Assembly: GCA_964244615.1 (NCBI GenBank)
Contig: CAXTJP010000003.1
Location: forward strand, 1 to 64,000
Length of the DNA: 64,000 bases
Direction: 5' to 3'
Source: BOG-908 sp964244615
Lineage (GTDB): Bacteria > Pseudomonadota > Alphaproteobacteria > Acetobacterales > Acetobacteraceae
This document shows positions 44,926 to 53,653 of this stretch, piece after piece. The translations under genes and the position numbers were made by a program. The first letter of the stretch is position 1. Each line of letters starts with the position of its first letter. The notes under the pieces are model-generated. The model ran no database searches. It saw only the letters and a program-made list of their open reading frames with translations, and was not told the origin of the DNA.

Positions 44926-46199
44926 CCGGTCAGCCCCGCCACGTTCGCCAGCAGCACGGCGTTCAGGCCGAGCGTCGCCAGCGTCGCCGTCCAGGCCAGC
45001 GCCAGCAGGCCACGCCCGGCCACCATCGTCCCCATCACGTCCGCTCGCCGGCTCAGCAGCAGCAGCGCCACCATCGGCACCGGCAGCACCAGGGACAGGA
45101 CCACCTGGCTCATGACCAGGCTGTCCGTGGCGTCATACCCGGCCGCCACCACGGCCACGGCCGGCAGCATGGTCACCGCACGCCGCAGCCAGACCGGGAT
45201 GCGCCAGCCGATGAACCCCTGCATGATCACCTGCCCCGCCATCGTGCCGACCACCGAGCTCGACAGGCCGCTCGCCAGCAGCGAGACCAGGAACACGCCG
45301 GCCGCTGCGGCGCCGAACAGCGGCACCAGCGTGTGATAGGCCTGCCCGATCTCGGCCACGTCGCCATGGCCCTGGTGAAAGGCCCGCGCCGCCATCATGA
45401 CCATCGCCAGGTTGACCACACCCGCCAGCGTCAGCGCCGTTATCACCTCGCGGTCCGAATAGCGCGCCAGGCGATGCCGCTCGGCCATGCTGCGGGCCGG
45501 CGCGCGGTCCTGGGTCAGGCCGGAATGCAGGTAGATGGCATGCGGCATCACCGTCGCCCCCACGATGCCCACCGCCAGCAGCACCGCCCCATGATCCGCC
45601 AGGCGCGGCACGACCAGACCGGATCCTGCCGCCCACCAATCCGGGGGTGCGACCACCAGCTCGACGACGTAGCACATGGCGATCAGCCCGATCATGCCGC
45701 CGATCACCAGCTCCAGCGGCCGGAACCCGCGCCGGTCCAGCAGCAGGATCGCGTAGGTCAGCACGGCCACCACCGCCATGCCGGCCAGCAGCGGCAGGTG
45801 CAGCAGCAGCGACAGGCCGATGGCGCCGCCGAGGAACTCCGCAAGGTCGGTGGCCATGGCCGCCACCTCGCTCACCACCCACATCGCCAGCACGACCGGT
45901 GTCGGAAAATGCGTCCGGCACAGTTCGGCGAGGTTGCGGTTGGTGACGATGCCCAGCCTGGCGCTCATCGACTGGAACAGCATGGCGACCGCGTTGGCCA
46001 GCAGCACCACCCAGAGCAGGCCGTAACCGTAGCGGGCGCCGGCCTGGATGTTCGTCGCGAAGTTTCCGGGGTCGATGTAGGCGACGCTGGCCACCATGGC
46101 CGGCCCGGCAAACGGCAGCACGGCACGCCAGCCACGCACGTGGCCATCCAGCACCTGGCGTATGGCGAAAGTCGTGCGCTCGCTCAGGCTGCCGCTCAT
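44922..46199 (-). CDS. mntH: Nramp-family manganese transporter
   Basis: A proton-coupled Mn(II)/Fe(II) importer, 425 residues, 11 predicted helices. TM1 motif AYIDPGNFATNIQAGARYGYG and TM6 motif VMPHAIYLHSGL, which form the metal site, are present. ATG 46199 (MSGSLSER) was chosen over an upstream in-frame start because the upstream DNA holds the probable operator. It is divergent from an MntR-like regulator, which supports manganese as the substrate. Confidence 0.93.
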   Translation of the reverse strand: MSGSLSERTTFAIRQVLDGHVRGWRAVLPFAGPAMVASVAYIDPGNFATNIQAGARYGYGLLWVVLLANAVAMLFQSMSARLGIVTNRNLAELCRTHFPTPVVLAMWVVSEVAAMATDLAEFLGGAIGLSLLLHLPLLAGMAVVAVLTYAILLLDRRGFRPLELVIGGMIGLIAMCYVVELVVAPPDWWAAGSGLVVPRLADHGAVLLAVGIVGATVMPHAIYLHSGLTQDRAPARSMAERHRLARYSDREVITALTLAGVVNLAMVMMAARAFHQGHGDVAEIGQAYHTLVPLFGAAAAGVFLVSLLASGLSSSVVGTMAGQVIMQGFIGWRIPVWLRRAVTMLPAVAVVAAGYDATDSLVMSQVVLSLVLPVPMVALLLLSRRADVMGTMVAGRGLLALAWTATLATLGLNAVLLANVAGLTG

Positions 46200-46208
46200 G
46201 ATACGCAA

Positions 46209-46224
46209 TGTAGTATGGGCTACA
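46209..46224. promoter_or_regulatory. candidate MntR operator
   Basis: TGTAGTATGGGCTACA has five-base inverted arms TGTAG/CTACA around a six-base centre. It lies in the 71-bp gap between the divergent mntH and mntR-like starts, 10 bp from mntH, where binding would block mntH. Confidence 0.5.
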
Positions 46225-46270
46225 GACAAGGCAATCGGCTAGGTGATCACAAGGCAGGACGGTGCCACGC

Positions 46271-46720
46271 ATGGGATTCGTTTTGGACGAGCACCCCGAC
46301 CCCCCTCTAAGCCCGGAGGCGACGCAGGCCCGGCGGTTCGGGCGCGCGCGGGTGCAGCGCTCTGCGGCCCTGCTGGAAGATTATACCGAGCTGATCGCCG
46401 ACCTTCTGGCCGCCGATGGCGAGGCACGCCCCACCGACATCGCCCGTCGGCTCGGCGTCAGTCACGTCACCGTGGTCAAGGCCATCACCCGGCTGAAGCG
46501 CGAGGGGCTCGCCACCGCACGGCCGTATCGCGGCGTGTTCCTAACCGCCGAGGGCGAGGCGCTCGCCGACCGGGTGCGCGCCCGGCATCGCCTCGTCGTG
46601 GATCTGCTGCTGGCCGTGGGCGTGCCGCGCGAGGATGCCGAGACCGATGCCGAGGGGATCGAACACCACGTCTCCCCCACGACGCTGGAGGCGTTTGCGC
46701 GGTTTCTCAAGCTGGTTTGA
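46271..46720 (+). CDS. mntR: MntR/DtxR-family manganese regulator
   Basis: A 149-residue metal-dependent repressor. Winged helix: DYTELIADLLAADGEARPTDI, then ARRLGVSHVTVVKAITRLKREGLATARPYRGVFLT. The dimerisation/metal part contains RHRLVVDLLLAVGVPREDAETDAEGIEHHVS with the typical His, Glu and Asp ligands. ATG 46271 has AGGACGG upstream. The divergent mntH neighbour identifies the regulon. Confidence 0.9.
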   Translation: MGFVLDEHPDPPLSPEATQARRFGRARVQRSAALLEDYTELIADLLAADGEARPTDIARRLGVSHVTVVKAITRLKREGLATARPYRGVFLTAEGEALADRVRARHRLVVDLLLAVGVPREDAETDAEGIEHHVSPTTLEAFARFLKLV

Positions 46721-46728
46721 AAGTAAGA

Positions 46729-46907
46729 AAGACGTTCTTTTCTGAAGAAAAGAACCAAAAGACTTTTGATAATTGCTGGGGCGGCGCTCCCTATAGCTGA
46801 CCGTCCCTCGTTTTTTCAATCAGGGCGCATGTTTCAACAGTTAAGCCCAACATGATTAAAAGTTTTTTGCTTCTTTTTTTCAAAAAAGAAGCGCTTCCTG
46901 CCTGCCG
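46729..46907. repeat. A/T-hairpin intergenic repeat, copy B
   Basis: Starts with GTTCTTTTCTGAAGAAAAGAAC and ends with TTGCTTC, a T-run, C, an A-run and GAAGCGCTTCCTGCC, as in copy A. The middle is longer and different (about 60 bp extra). It lies downstream of mntR and may terminate it. Confidence 0.65.
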
Positions 46908-46946
46908 ACCTACCAGCCCGACCTCACACGGCCATATTCGCTGCAA

Positions 46947-48104
46947 ATGCCAGACCTCTCGCCTGCCCTCACCCTCAGCCTGCATCCCTCGATCCACGAG
47001 GTGGACGCCGCCGACTGGGACCTGTGTGCCGGGGCGGACAACCCGTTCGTCAGCCACGCCTTCCTCTCGGCGGTCGAGGATAGCGGCTCGGCCGGGGCGC
47101 GCACCGGCTGGCTGCCGCGGCACGCCGTGCTGCGCGACCCCGCCGCCCGGGTCATCGCCTGCGCACCGATGTACGCCAAGGGCCACAGCTACGGCGAGTA
47201 CGTGTTCGACCACGGCTGGGCGCGCGCCTTCGAGCAGGCCGGCGGCGCCTATTATCCCAAGCTGCAGGTTGCCTCTCCCTTCAGCCCGGTCACCGGCCCG
47301 CGGCTGCTGGTGCGGCGCGGCATCGACCTCGGCCAGGCTACCCTGGCGGCCTCGCTGGCCCAGGCCTGTCGCGAGCTGCAGCTCAGCTCGGTGCACGTCA
47401 CTTTCTGCACGGAGGCGGAGTATGCGGTGCTGGGCGATGCCGGGTGGCTGCAACGGCTGGGTGTGCAGTATCATTGGCACAACGACGGCTACCGCGACTT
47501 CGACGGCTTCCTGGCCGCGCTGAACGCGCGCAAGCGCAAGTCGCTCAAGCGGGAGCGGCGCGACGCCAACGCCGCCGGCCTCGTGTTCCACACGCTGCGC
47601 GGCAGCCAGATCGACCGGGCGCATTGGAAGGCGTTCTACCGGTTCTACGAATCCACCGTGGATCGCAAATGGGGCAGCGCCTACCTGACGCAGAAATTCT
47701 TCCCGCTGCTGTCCGAGCGCCTGGGCGACCGCGTGGTGCTGATGCTGGCCGAACATAACGGCCGGCTGGTCGCGGGCGCGCTGAACCTGGCCGGCACCGA
47801 CACGCTGTACGGCCGCAACTGGGGCTGCATCGGCGAGTTCCCGTTCCTGCACTTCGAACTCTGCTACTACCGTGCGATCGACTACGCGATCGAACACGGC
47901 CTTAAGACGGTGGAGGCCGGGGCGCAGGGCGAGCACAAGATACAGCGCGGCTACCTGCCATCGGCCACCTACTCGGCGCACTGGATCGCCCATCCCGGCC
48001 TGCGGCGCGCCATCGGCGATCACCTGGCGCGGGAACGCCCGGCCATGGAGGCCGAGATGGCCGGGCTGATGGAGCTGTCGCCGTTCAGGCACGGCGAGGA
48101 TTGA
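46947..48104 (+). CDS. GNAT/FemAB-like peptidogalycan-family protein
   Basis: A 385-residue protein of the DUF482/Peptidogalycan biosynthesis-recognition group, related to GNAT acyltransferases. Family blocks: NPFVSHAFLSAVEDSGSAG at the N-terminus, YPKLQVASPFSPVTGPRLL, YRDFDGFLAALNARKRKSLKRE, GRNWGCIGEFPFLHFELCYY and AGAQGEHKIQRGYLP. Members probably transfer aminoacyl or acyl groups in envelope or metabolite modification. Stop and next start overlap as TTGA. Confidence 0.85.
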   Translation: MPDLSPALTLSLHPSIHEVDAADWDLCAGADNPFVSHAFLSAVEDSGSAGARTGWLPRHAVLRDPAARVIACAPMYAKGHSYGEYVFDHGWARAFEQAGGAYYPKLQVASPFSPVTGPRLLVRRGIDLGQATLAASLAQACRELQLSSVHVTFCTEAEYAVLGDAGWLQRLGVQYHWHNDGYRDFDGFLAALNARKRKSLKRERRDANAAGLVFHTLRGSQIDRAHWKAFYRFYESTVDRKWGSAYLTQKFFPLLSERLGDRVVLMLAEHNGRLVAGALNLAGTDTLYGRNWGCIGEFPFLHFELCYYRAIDYAIEHGLKTVEAGAQGEHKIQRGYLPSATYSAHWIAHPGLRRAIGDHLARERPAMEAEMAGLMELSPFRHGED

Positions 48105-48733
48105 CCGAGGTTTCCACCGACAGCCGCCTGCATGCCCCGGCGGTCCAGCGCAACCGCGACCCGATCCTGGCGGCGCTGCGCCCGATCCTGCCGCAGCGCG
48201 GGCTGGTCCTGGAGGTCGCCAGCGGCTCGGGCGAACACGTCGTCCACCTTGCGGCCGCCTTGCCCGGGCTCGTGTTCCAGCCGAGCGACCGCGATCCGGC
48301 CGCGCTGGCCAGCATCGACGCGTGGGTACGCGACGCGGGCCTGACCAACATACGGCCGGCGCTCGCGCTGGACGCGGCGGGCGAAGCCTGGCCGGTCGCG
48401 AAAGCCGACGCCGTGCTGTGCATCAACATGGTCCACATCGCGCCATGGGCCGCGACAGGGGGCCTGTTCCGCGGGGCGGCGCTGCTGCCAACGGGCGGCG
48501 TGCTGGTGCTCTACGGCCCGTTCGAGCGCGCCGGCGTGCCGCTCGCACCGGGAAACGCGGCGTTCGACGCGGATCTGCGCGCGCGTGACCCACGCTGGGG
48601 ACTGCGCCGGCTGGACGACCTCACCAAGCTTGCCGCCGGCTTTGCCGCCCCCGAGATCATCGCGATGCCTGCCGACAACCTGCTGGTGGCGTATCGGCGC
48701 ACGGGCGGAGCGGGTCTGCCTCCTGTGCCCTGA
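48101..48733 (+). CDS. DUF938 SAM-dependent methyltransferase-like protein
   Basis: A 210-residue Rossmann-fold protein. N-terminal RLHAPAVQRNRDPILAALRP is the DUF938 lead. VLEVASGSGEHVVHLA is the SAM-binding loop, followed by VLCINMVHIAPWAAT and GGVLVLYGPF. The substrate is unknown. TTG 48101 overlaps the upstream stop; no better start lies nearby. Confidence 0.88.
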   Translation: MTEVSTDSRLHAPAVQRNRDPILAALRPILPQRGLVLEVASGSGEHVVHLAAALPGLVFQPSDRDPAALASIDAWVRDAGLTNIRPALALDAAGEAWPVAKADAVLCINMVHIAPWAATGGLFRGAALLPTGGVLVLYGPFERAGVPLAPGNAAFDADLRARDPRWGLRRLDDLTKLAAGFAAPEIIAMPADNLLVAYRRTGGAGLPPVP

Positions 48734-48736
48734 GGC

Positions 48737-48976
48737 TCACCAGAGCAGCCGGTGCGTGGCCAGAAGCAGGCCCGCCCAGAACGGCACGGCCAGCAGCGTC
48801 GCCACCACGATGCCACGCGCCGGCGCGAGCAAATCGATCGGTTCCGCCTCGGCCACCGCATCGAAACGCCTGGCCCGCCGCGCCTCGTCCAGTGCTGCGT
48901 CGAGAGCCGGACCGGCCTGGCGACCCGGGTCCGGACGATACGGCGGCGATAGGATGGTCGTCTCGGTCTGGCCCAT
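48737..48976 (-). CDS. small membrane-anchored hypothetical protein
   Basis: A 79-residue protein with a charged N-terminal part (ALDEARRARRFDAVAEAEP) and one C-terminal membrane helix (IVVATLLAVPFWAGLLLA). No family recognised. ATG 48976; the stop lies 3 bp from the convergent methyltransferase gene. A tail-anchored orientation is likely. Confidence 0.5.
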   Translation of the reverse strand: MGQTETTILSPPYRPDPGRQAGPALDAALDEARRARRFDAVAEAEPIDLLAPARGIVVATLLAVPFWAGLLLATHRLLW

Positions 48977-49061
48977 GCTGCCGCCCCCTCGTCCGTTCGA
49001 GGCCGTATCGTCGCAACCTGGCGTTAACGGGCGGCTAAGGGCGTGAGACGAAGGGCTGCAT

Positions 49062-50717
49062 CTAGTCCAGCAGGTTCGGCGGGCGGCCTGAAGGGTCGTA
49101 GACGTCGATGATGAACTGGCCGAGATCGATCCTTTCGGCGGGACGGCCGAACTGGCGGATGATCGCGTCCTCCGACAACTCCAGCCCGCCGGGCCGGCTC
49201 GCCGCGATAACGAAGATGCGGTCGTGCCAGTCCGCCGCCGCGCTGCGGAACCAGTCCAGGTTGCACAGCCACTGGAACGCGTGCAGGCGCCCGTCCGGCC
49301 CCGGGGCGATCGGCAGGCTGGTGATCTTGCGATCGGCGATCGCGGTGACGATCGTGCTCTCCCAGTAGCCGGCATAGCCGTGACGCAGGCCGTGCTGGCG
49401 CAGCGCACCGATGATCTGCCCGACCTGCGGGATGGTGGCGTTGTCGCGCGGGGAACCCGGCGGCAGTGCGGCGATGCCGAAGACGATCGAGGCCAGCATG
49501 GTGGCACCCCCGTAGAGCGCCCCCAGCGGCATGCGGCCGAACCGCCGTGCCACGAGGATCGATCCGGCGACCGCGGCGGGGTAGAAGAAGCGCGCGCAGC
49601 TCTGGTCCACGATGACGGTTGTGATGCTGGCGCTGGCGACGCAGCAGACCAGGTTGAACCAGAGCAGATGGTCGAGGTCCTCGCCGCCCTGCGCGGGCCG
49701 CCCGTTCGGCCAGGCGACGACGCGTCGGAACACCTGGCCGCCGACCGCCCAGCAGACGATCGCGAGCCCGATGACCAGGGGCGCGCGCAGCAGGTAGATC
49801 AATGGGCCGGCGGTGAGCGGCTGGTCGAAGCTGCGACCGAAGAACTCGGCACCGAGCAGCCGGGCTATGCTCTGCACGGCGAAGCCCAGGTGGCTCGACA
49901 GATCCTCGAAGCTCGCCAGCGGGATCGACAGCCGTATGCTGGTGAACCCGCCCGTCTGGGCGTTCAACGCCAGCAGCGCGCGCGCCAGGAGCACGGCGCC
50001 GACCGCGACGCCGATCTGGATTTCCGGCCGGGAGCCGCTGCCATCGAGGCGTATGCCGAGCAGGGCGACCGCGAGCACCGGCAGGCAGGCGACAACGACG
50101 AAGATCGGGTCCGCAAAGGCACCAACCGTCATGACACCGCCGAGCAGCGCCGCCCGCAGCGCCGCCGAACGCGGCCGCCACAGCCCGTCCCAGGTCGCGA
50201 CCAAGCCGAACGTCCCGAGGGTGAGCAGGATCGTGAACCCATGCGACGCGATCGACGACAGGAACACGTCGCGAAACTCATGCCCGAAGATGTTGAACGC
50301 GAGCAGCGACAGCGCGAGACACAGCGTGCCGGGCAGGTGCCGCCTCGGCGCGCCGACGCCCGCGAGGGCCGCGCCGAGGGCGCCGACGGCGGCCCAGACC
50401 AGCGCCTCCCACGCCTGCATGAAGATCGGGTGAAAGCCGAACAGCAGCTTCAGGATCGCCTGCCCGAGCACGTCGGTGGGGACGTAGTTGTCGGGCGCCA
50501 TCACCCAGCCGTGGAGCCGCCAGTTTCCCTCCGCCATGTCGACGCCGGCCAGGAAGTTGCCCGCATCGTCCGCGTTGCGGAACGCGGCGGAGGTCAGCGC
50601 GAACCGGAACGCCACCAGTGCAGCGAACCCGATCAGGAGCGCCGCCAGCCACAGGCTCGGACGGCCGCGCCCGGACGCAGGCCTGATGGGACGCGAGGCC
50701 CGACCCGCCAGAGCCAT
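49062..50717 (-). CDS. polytopic membrane protein, GT39/PMT-like layout
   Basis: A 551-residue protein with about 10-11 membrane helices. After helix 1, an outward loop reads FRNADDAGNFLAGVDMAEGNW, with adjacent acidic residues as in lipid-linked sugar transferases of the GT-C type. A soluble C-terminal domain (about 430-551) follows. It is upstream of nothing on its strand here, but lies in line with a TVP38 protein and a glycosyltransferase, so a role in glycan assembly is reasonable. Specific function not known. Confidence 0.6.
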   Translation of the reverse strand: MALAGRASRPIRPASGRGRPSLWLAALLIGFAALVAFRFALTSAAFRNADDAGNFLAGVDMAEGNWRLHGWVMAPDNYVPTDVLGQAILKLLFGFHPIFMQAWEALVWAAVGALGAALAGVGAPRRHLPGTLCLALSLLAFNIFGHEFRDVFLSSIASHGFTILLTLGTFGLVATWDGLWRPRSAALRAALLGGVMTVGAFADPIFVVVACLPVLAVALLGIRLDGSGSRPEIQIGVAVGAVLLARALLALNAQTGGFTSIRLSIPLASFEDLSSHLGFAVQSIARLLGAEFFGRSFDQPLTAGPLIYLLRAPLVIGLAIVCWAVGGQVFRRVVAWPNGRPAQGGEDLDHLLWFNLVCCVASASITTVIVDQSCARFFYPAAVAGSILVARRFGRMPLGALYGGATMLASIVFGIAALPPGSPRDNATIPQVGQIIGALRQHGLRHGYAGYWESTIVTAIADRKITSLPIAPGPDGRLHAFQWLCNLDWFRSAAADWHDRIFVIAASRPGGLELSEDAIIRQFGRPAERIDLGQFIIDVYDPSGRPPNLLD

Positions 50718-50720
50718 CCC

Positions 50721-51485
50721 CTATCCGCCCGGCGCGCCGCGCAGGCGTGGCGCGGGGGCGGCGTCCTGCAGGTCGGGCAGGCGGACCACGCGCGCGATCA
50801 TGCGGCCGAGCCGCAGCGTCAGCAGCGCGGTGGCGGCGATGGCCACGCCCAGCAACACCCAGTGCACCGGGCGCATCCGGTTCGCGGCCATCGTGTCGAG
50901 TCCGGCGCCGGCCAGGTGACCCAGCACCACGTAGCCCAGCAGTGCCGGCAGCGCCGCCAGGGTGCCGACCAGGTAATCCCGCAGCCCCAGCCCGGTCAGG
51001 CCGAGCGCGTAGCTCGTCACCGCGAACGGCATGACCGGGCTGATGCGCAGAAGGCACACCATGCGCCAGCCATCACGCGCCACCGCCTCGTCCAGCCGGT
51101 CCACACGCGGGCGGCGCGACAGCGCCCGCGCCACCAGCGGCCGGAACAGCGATCGCGTCACCAGAAAGGCGAGCGCCGCGCCCACCAGCGTGCCGAGTGC
51201 CGAGAGCAGGAACCCCGGCACTATGCCGTACAGCACCCCCGCCATCAGCGCGCCGGCCGAGGCTGGCAGCACACCGCACAGCGCGATGACGATCTGGGCG
51301 AGCGCTGCCGCCACCCAGCCCGCGGCACCGAGATCGCGCGTCCTGCGGACGGCGGCGTCCAACCCCAGCGCCAGTTCGTGCGGCCAGATCCGGACAGCGA
51401 GAACCCCGATCGCCGCCAGCGCCACAAGCAGCAGGCCGGCCCCGACGCGCAGCATGCCCCTGGCCGTCACGTCAGGTGCGCGCAT
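50721..51485 (-). CDS. TVP38/TMEM64 (VTT-domain) membrane protein
   Basis: A 254-residue DedA-like protein. VTT signatures: LPASAGALMAGVLYGIVPG, then GTLVGAALAFLVTRSLFRP, and LLRISPVMPFAVTSYALGLT. Homologues help move lipids such as undecaprenyl phosphate across membranes. Its start overlaps the 3' end of the glycosyltransferase gene by 14 bp, suggesting a shared pathway for lipid-linked sugars. Confidence 0.87.
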   Translation of the reverse strand: MRAPDVTARGMLRVGAGLLLVALAAIGVLAVRIWPHELALGLDAAVRRTRDLGAAGWVAAALAQIVIALCGVLPASAGALMAGVLYGIVPGFLLSALGTLVGAALAFLVTRSLFRPLVARALSRRPRVDRLDEAVARDGWRMVCLLRISPVMPFAVTSYALGLTGLGLRDYLVGTLAALPALLGYVVLGHLAGAGLDTMAANRMRPVHWVLLGVAIAATALLTLRLGRMIARVVRLPDLQDAAPAPRLRGAPGG

Positions 51486-52221
51486 CGTCGAACAGTCTCT
51501 CCCGACGCAGCCCCATGCGATGCAGGCGATACTGGACCGCGGTGCGCAACACGCCGAGACCGTAGGTGACGCTGCGGCGGAAATTGATCGATGATGCTTC
51601 GGCGAAATACTTCGTCGGGCAGGAAATCTCGCCGACGCGGAAGCCGAAACTCAGCGTCAGCGCCAACATCTGGTTGTCGAACACGAAATCGTCGGAACAC
51701 CGGTCCAGCGGCAATCGTTCGAGCACGGCGCGGGTCCAGGCGCGGTAGCCGGAGTGGTACTCCGACAGCTTGGCGCCCATCAGCAGGTTCTGCGTCAGCG
51801 TCAGCACGCGGTTGGCGACGTATTTGTAGCGCGGCATGCCGCCGGCGATGGCGCCGCGCCCGAGGATACGCGAGGCCAGCACGGCGTCGTATTGCTCGGA
51901 GACCAGCATGGACGCCATGGCGGTGATCAGACGCGGCGTGTACTGGTAGTCGGGGTGCAGCATCACCACGACGTCCGCGCCGCGTTCCAGCGCCGCGGCG
52001 TAGCACGTCTTCTGATTGCCGCCGTAGCCGCGGTTCCTGTCGTGCCTGATGACGTGCAGGCCGAGCGCGCGGGCGACAGCCACCGTGTCGTCGCGACTGG
52101 CGTCGTCGGTCAGGATGATCTCGTCCACGATGTCGGTGGGGATTTCGCTGCAGGTACGCTCGAGCGTGCGCGCGGCGTTGTAGGCCGGCAGAACGACGAC
52201 GATGTGGCGGCCTTGCAGCAT
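51472..52221 (-). CDS. family 2 glycosyltransferase
   Basis: A 249-residue GT-A enzyme like dolichyl- or polyprenyl-phosphate sugar transferases. HIVVVLPAYNAARTLERT begins the fold, TDDASRDDTVAVA binds nucleotide, HPDYQYTP holds the DxD-like metal site, and GYRAWTRAVLERLP is the acceptor region. No membrane helices follow, so it resembles the short DPM1 type. ATG 52221 chosen; the frame upstream is repeat DNA. Confidence 0.88.
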   Translation of the reverse strand: MLQGRHIVVVLPAYNAARTLERTCSEIPTDIVDEIILTDDASRDDTVAVARALGLHVIRHDRNRGYGGNQKTCYAAALERGADVVVMLHPDYQYTPRLITAMASMLVSEQYDAVLASRILGRGAIAGGMPRYKYVANRVLTLTQNLLMGAKLSEYHSGYRAWTRAVLERLPLDRCSDDFVFDNQMLALTLSFGFRVGEISCPTKYFAEASSINFRRSVTYGLGVLRTAVQYRLHRMGLRRERLFDDART

Positions 52222-52251
52222 GCGACGGGTCTTAGCGGCGCTTGGGCGGGG

Positions 52252-52345
52252 AAGGAAGGCAAGCAGTCCTTTTTTGAAAAAAAAGGACCAAAAACTTCGA
52301 GTTATTGGTTGGTGTTTGCGGAGAACGCTGCGACGGTATGACGAA
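52252..52345. repeat. A/T-hairpin intergenic repeat, copy C (partial)
   Basis: Begins AAGGAAGGCAAGCAGTCC with a T-run/A-run hairpin closing on GGACC and continues GGTTGGTGTTTGCGGAGAAC and CGCTGCGACGG, close to copy A. The second hairpin is missing. It lies between the GT2 start and the end of the DUF6362-like gene. Confidence 0.7.
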
Positions 52346-52357
52346 GAGTCGTTGCCT

Positions 52358-52837
52358 TTACGCCGCCAGAGCTCCCACCGCCGCCACCAGCATGTTGATC
52401 CCCTGCGCGTGCCAGCGCTGCACCGCCTTGTGGTCGGCACCCATCACGCCGCCCAGCCGGCGCCACGAGAACAGATGCCGTTCGGTGACCGGGCTTACCA
52501 GGCTGCGGGCCCCGACGATGCGACGCAGCACGGTGCGCTCGCGCGGGATCAACGTGATCCAGCCCAGCGCCTCGTCCATGCGCGTGATCCGCGCGGCCGA
52601 CGGCACCGCGGGACGTATCCGGCCCGTCCCTGCGGTGTATGCCTCGGGCGCGTCGGGCAGTACCTCCAGGTGGCTCACCCTCATCTTTGTGGAGTAGCCG
52701 GTACCGGGCAGTGCCAGCAGCGTCGCGCCGGCCTCCTCCAGCCGGTACGTGATGAACGCCGCGTCGACCTCCTTGCGTCCCTGCAATTCGATCTCCGCGT
52801 CGTCGAAAGCCTGGCCGAAGCAAGGTATCATGTTCAT
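52358..52837 (-). CDS. DUF6362-like phage-type protein
   Basis: A 159-residue protein. The core RLEEAGATLLALPGTGYSTK, ARITRMDEALGWITLIPRE, then RRIVGARSLVSPVTERHLF and WRRLGGVMGADHKAVQRWH fits a helix-turn-helix-like family (DUF6362) found mostly in prophages and rhodospirillalean genomes. Function unknown. It follows the HTH gene by 10 bp and both lie in a small regulatory island. Confidence 0.6.
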   Translation of the reverse strand: MNMIPCFGQAFDDAEIELQGRKEVDAAFITYRLEEAGATLLALPGTGYSTKMRVSHLEVLPDAPEAYTAGTGRIRPAVPSAARITRMDEALGWITLIPRERTVLRRIVGARSLVSPVTERHLFSWRRLGGVMGADHKAVQRWHAQGINMLVAAVGALAA

Positions 52838-52847
52838 GTTTTGTTCC

Positions 52848-53138
52848 TTAAAGGAAGACCGGATAGGGGTAGGCTTCCCCGTCGAGCAACGTGCCCGCGG
52901 TAATCAGCGACCAGGTTGCCGGATGGCCGGCCTGGCGTGGCGGGCGGTCGCGCGCCTCTTCCAGCACCGCGACCGGGACACTCGACACCCGGCGGGCGCC
53001 GATCTTGCGCCCACGTTCCAGCACGGTGTTCCGGCCCAGCGACATGGCGCTGGCGATGCCATCCCAGGTCACACCCTGCCCGCGCAGCCTGCGCAACTGA
53101 TCGTCCAACTCCGGCGTCCACCGAACATGAGCCCGCAT
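52848..53138 (-). CDS. HTH (GcrA/AsnC-like) DNA-binding protein
   Basis: A 96-residue protein. The first 50 residues form a Myb/HTH-like unit (WTPELDDQLRRLRGQGVTWD, GIASAMSLGRNTVLERGRK), similar to the DNA-binding heads of GcrA-type regulators. The tail is short and basic. GAGGAGG lies 6 bases before ATG 53138. It is divergent from an XRE gene, with matched inverted repeats between. Confidence 0.65.
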   Translation of the reverse strand: MRAHVRWTPELDDQLRRLRGQGVTWDGIASAMSLGRNTVLERGRKIGARRVSSVPVAVLEEARDRPPRQAGHPATWSLITAGTLLDGEAYPYPVFL

Positions 53139-53145
53139 CGCGTCC

Positions 53146-53213
53146 TCCTCTAACGGAAAGTTAGCAACGCTGACGCAAACTTGTCAATCATAATGACTGG
53201 ATTTGTTAGAGGA
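53146..53213. promoter_or_regulatory. divergent promoter with paired operator half-sites
   Basis: TCCTCTAAC (53146-53154) and GTTAGAGGA (53205-53213) are perfect nine-base inverted copies, 50 bp apart, one overlapping the ribosome site of the minus-strand gene. On the minus strand TTGACA near 53190 can act as a -35 box. This suits control by the adjacent XRE protein. Confidence 0.6.
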
Positions 53214-53233
53214 ACTAGCGCATTCTTCCGGTC

Positions 53234-53560
53234 ATGCAGGAAGCGTCCTCTGTCGGCGAACGCATACGCGGGTTGAGGCGGGCTCGCGGCCTCACGCAGG
53301 ACGAGCTCGCCGCCGCCTGCGGGGTGAGCCGCAGCGCCGTCGCGCAATGGGAGACCGACAGGGCCGGCCAGTTGCGCGGCAACATCACACGCATTGCGAC
53401 CGCCCTCGGCTCGTCGGTGGAGCATCTGCTGCAGGGCAGCGACCCGGCCTCCGGCATCACCGGCGACGAACTGGCCATGCTTCGTCTGTATCAGGCCTGC
53501 GACCCGGAAGACCGGACCTTCCTGCTCCGAACCGCCCACAAGCTGGCCCGTCAGGGCTGA
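53234..53560 (+). CDS. XRE-family transcriptional regulator
   Basis: A 108-residue repressor-like protein. The HTH is IRGLRRARGLTQDELAAACG followed by VSRSAVAQWETD (residues about 12-45), then a helical tail. It is divergent from the HTH-DUF6362 pair and probably represses both by the paired sites in between, as phage-type repressors do. Confidence 0.88.
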   Translation: MQEASSVGERIRGLRRARGLTQDELAAACGVSRSAVAQWETDRAGQLRGNITRIATALGSSVEHLLQGSDPASGITGDELAMLRLYQACDPEDRTFLLRTAHKLARQG

Positions 53561-53653
53561 CCGGCCTGCTGTTCAGGCGAGCGCGCCGTCAGCTCGCCTG
53601 CCTGGAGCTCGCCCAGCCTTCCCGGCGCGCCATCCCTGCAACAGCTTGGCCGG

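Noticed and set aside
49224..51569. 781-residue plus-strand open frame
   Set aside because: Antisense across two membrane-protein genes; very Arg/Gln/His-rich with no domain.
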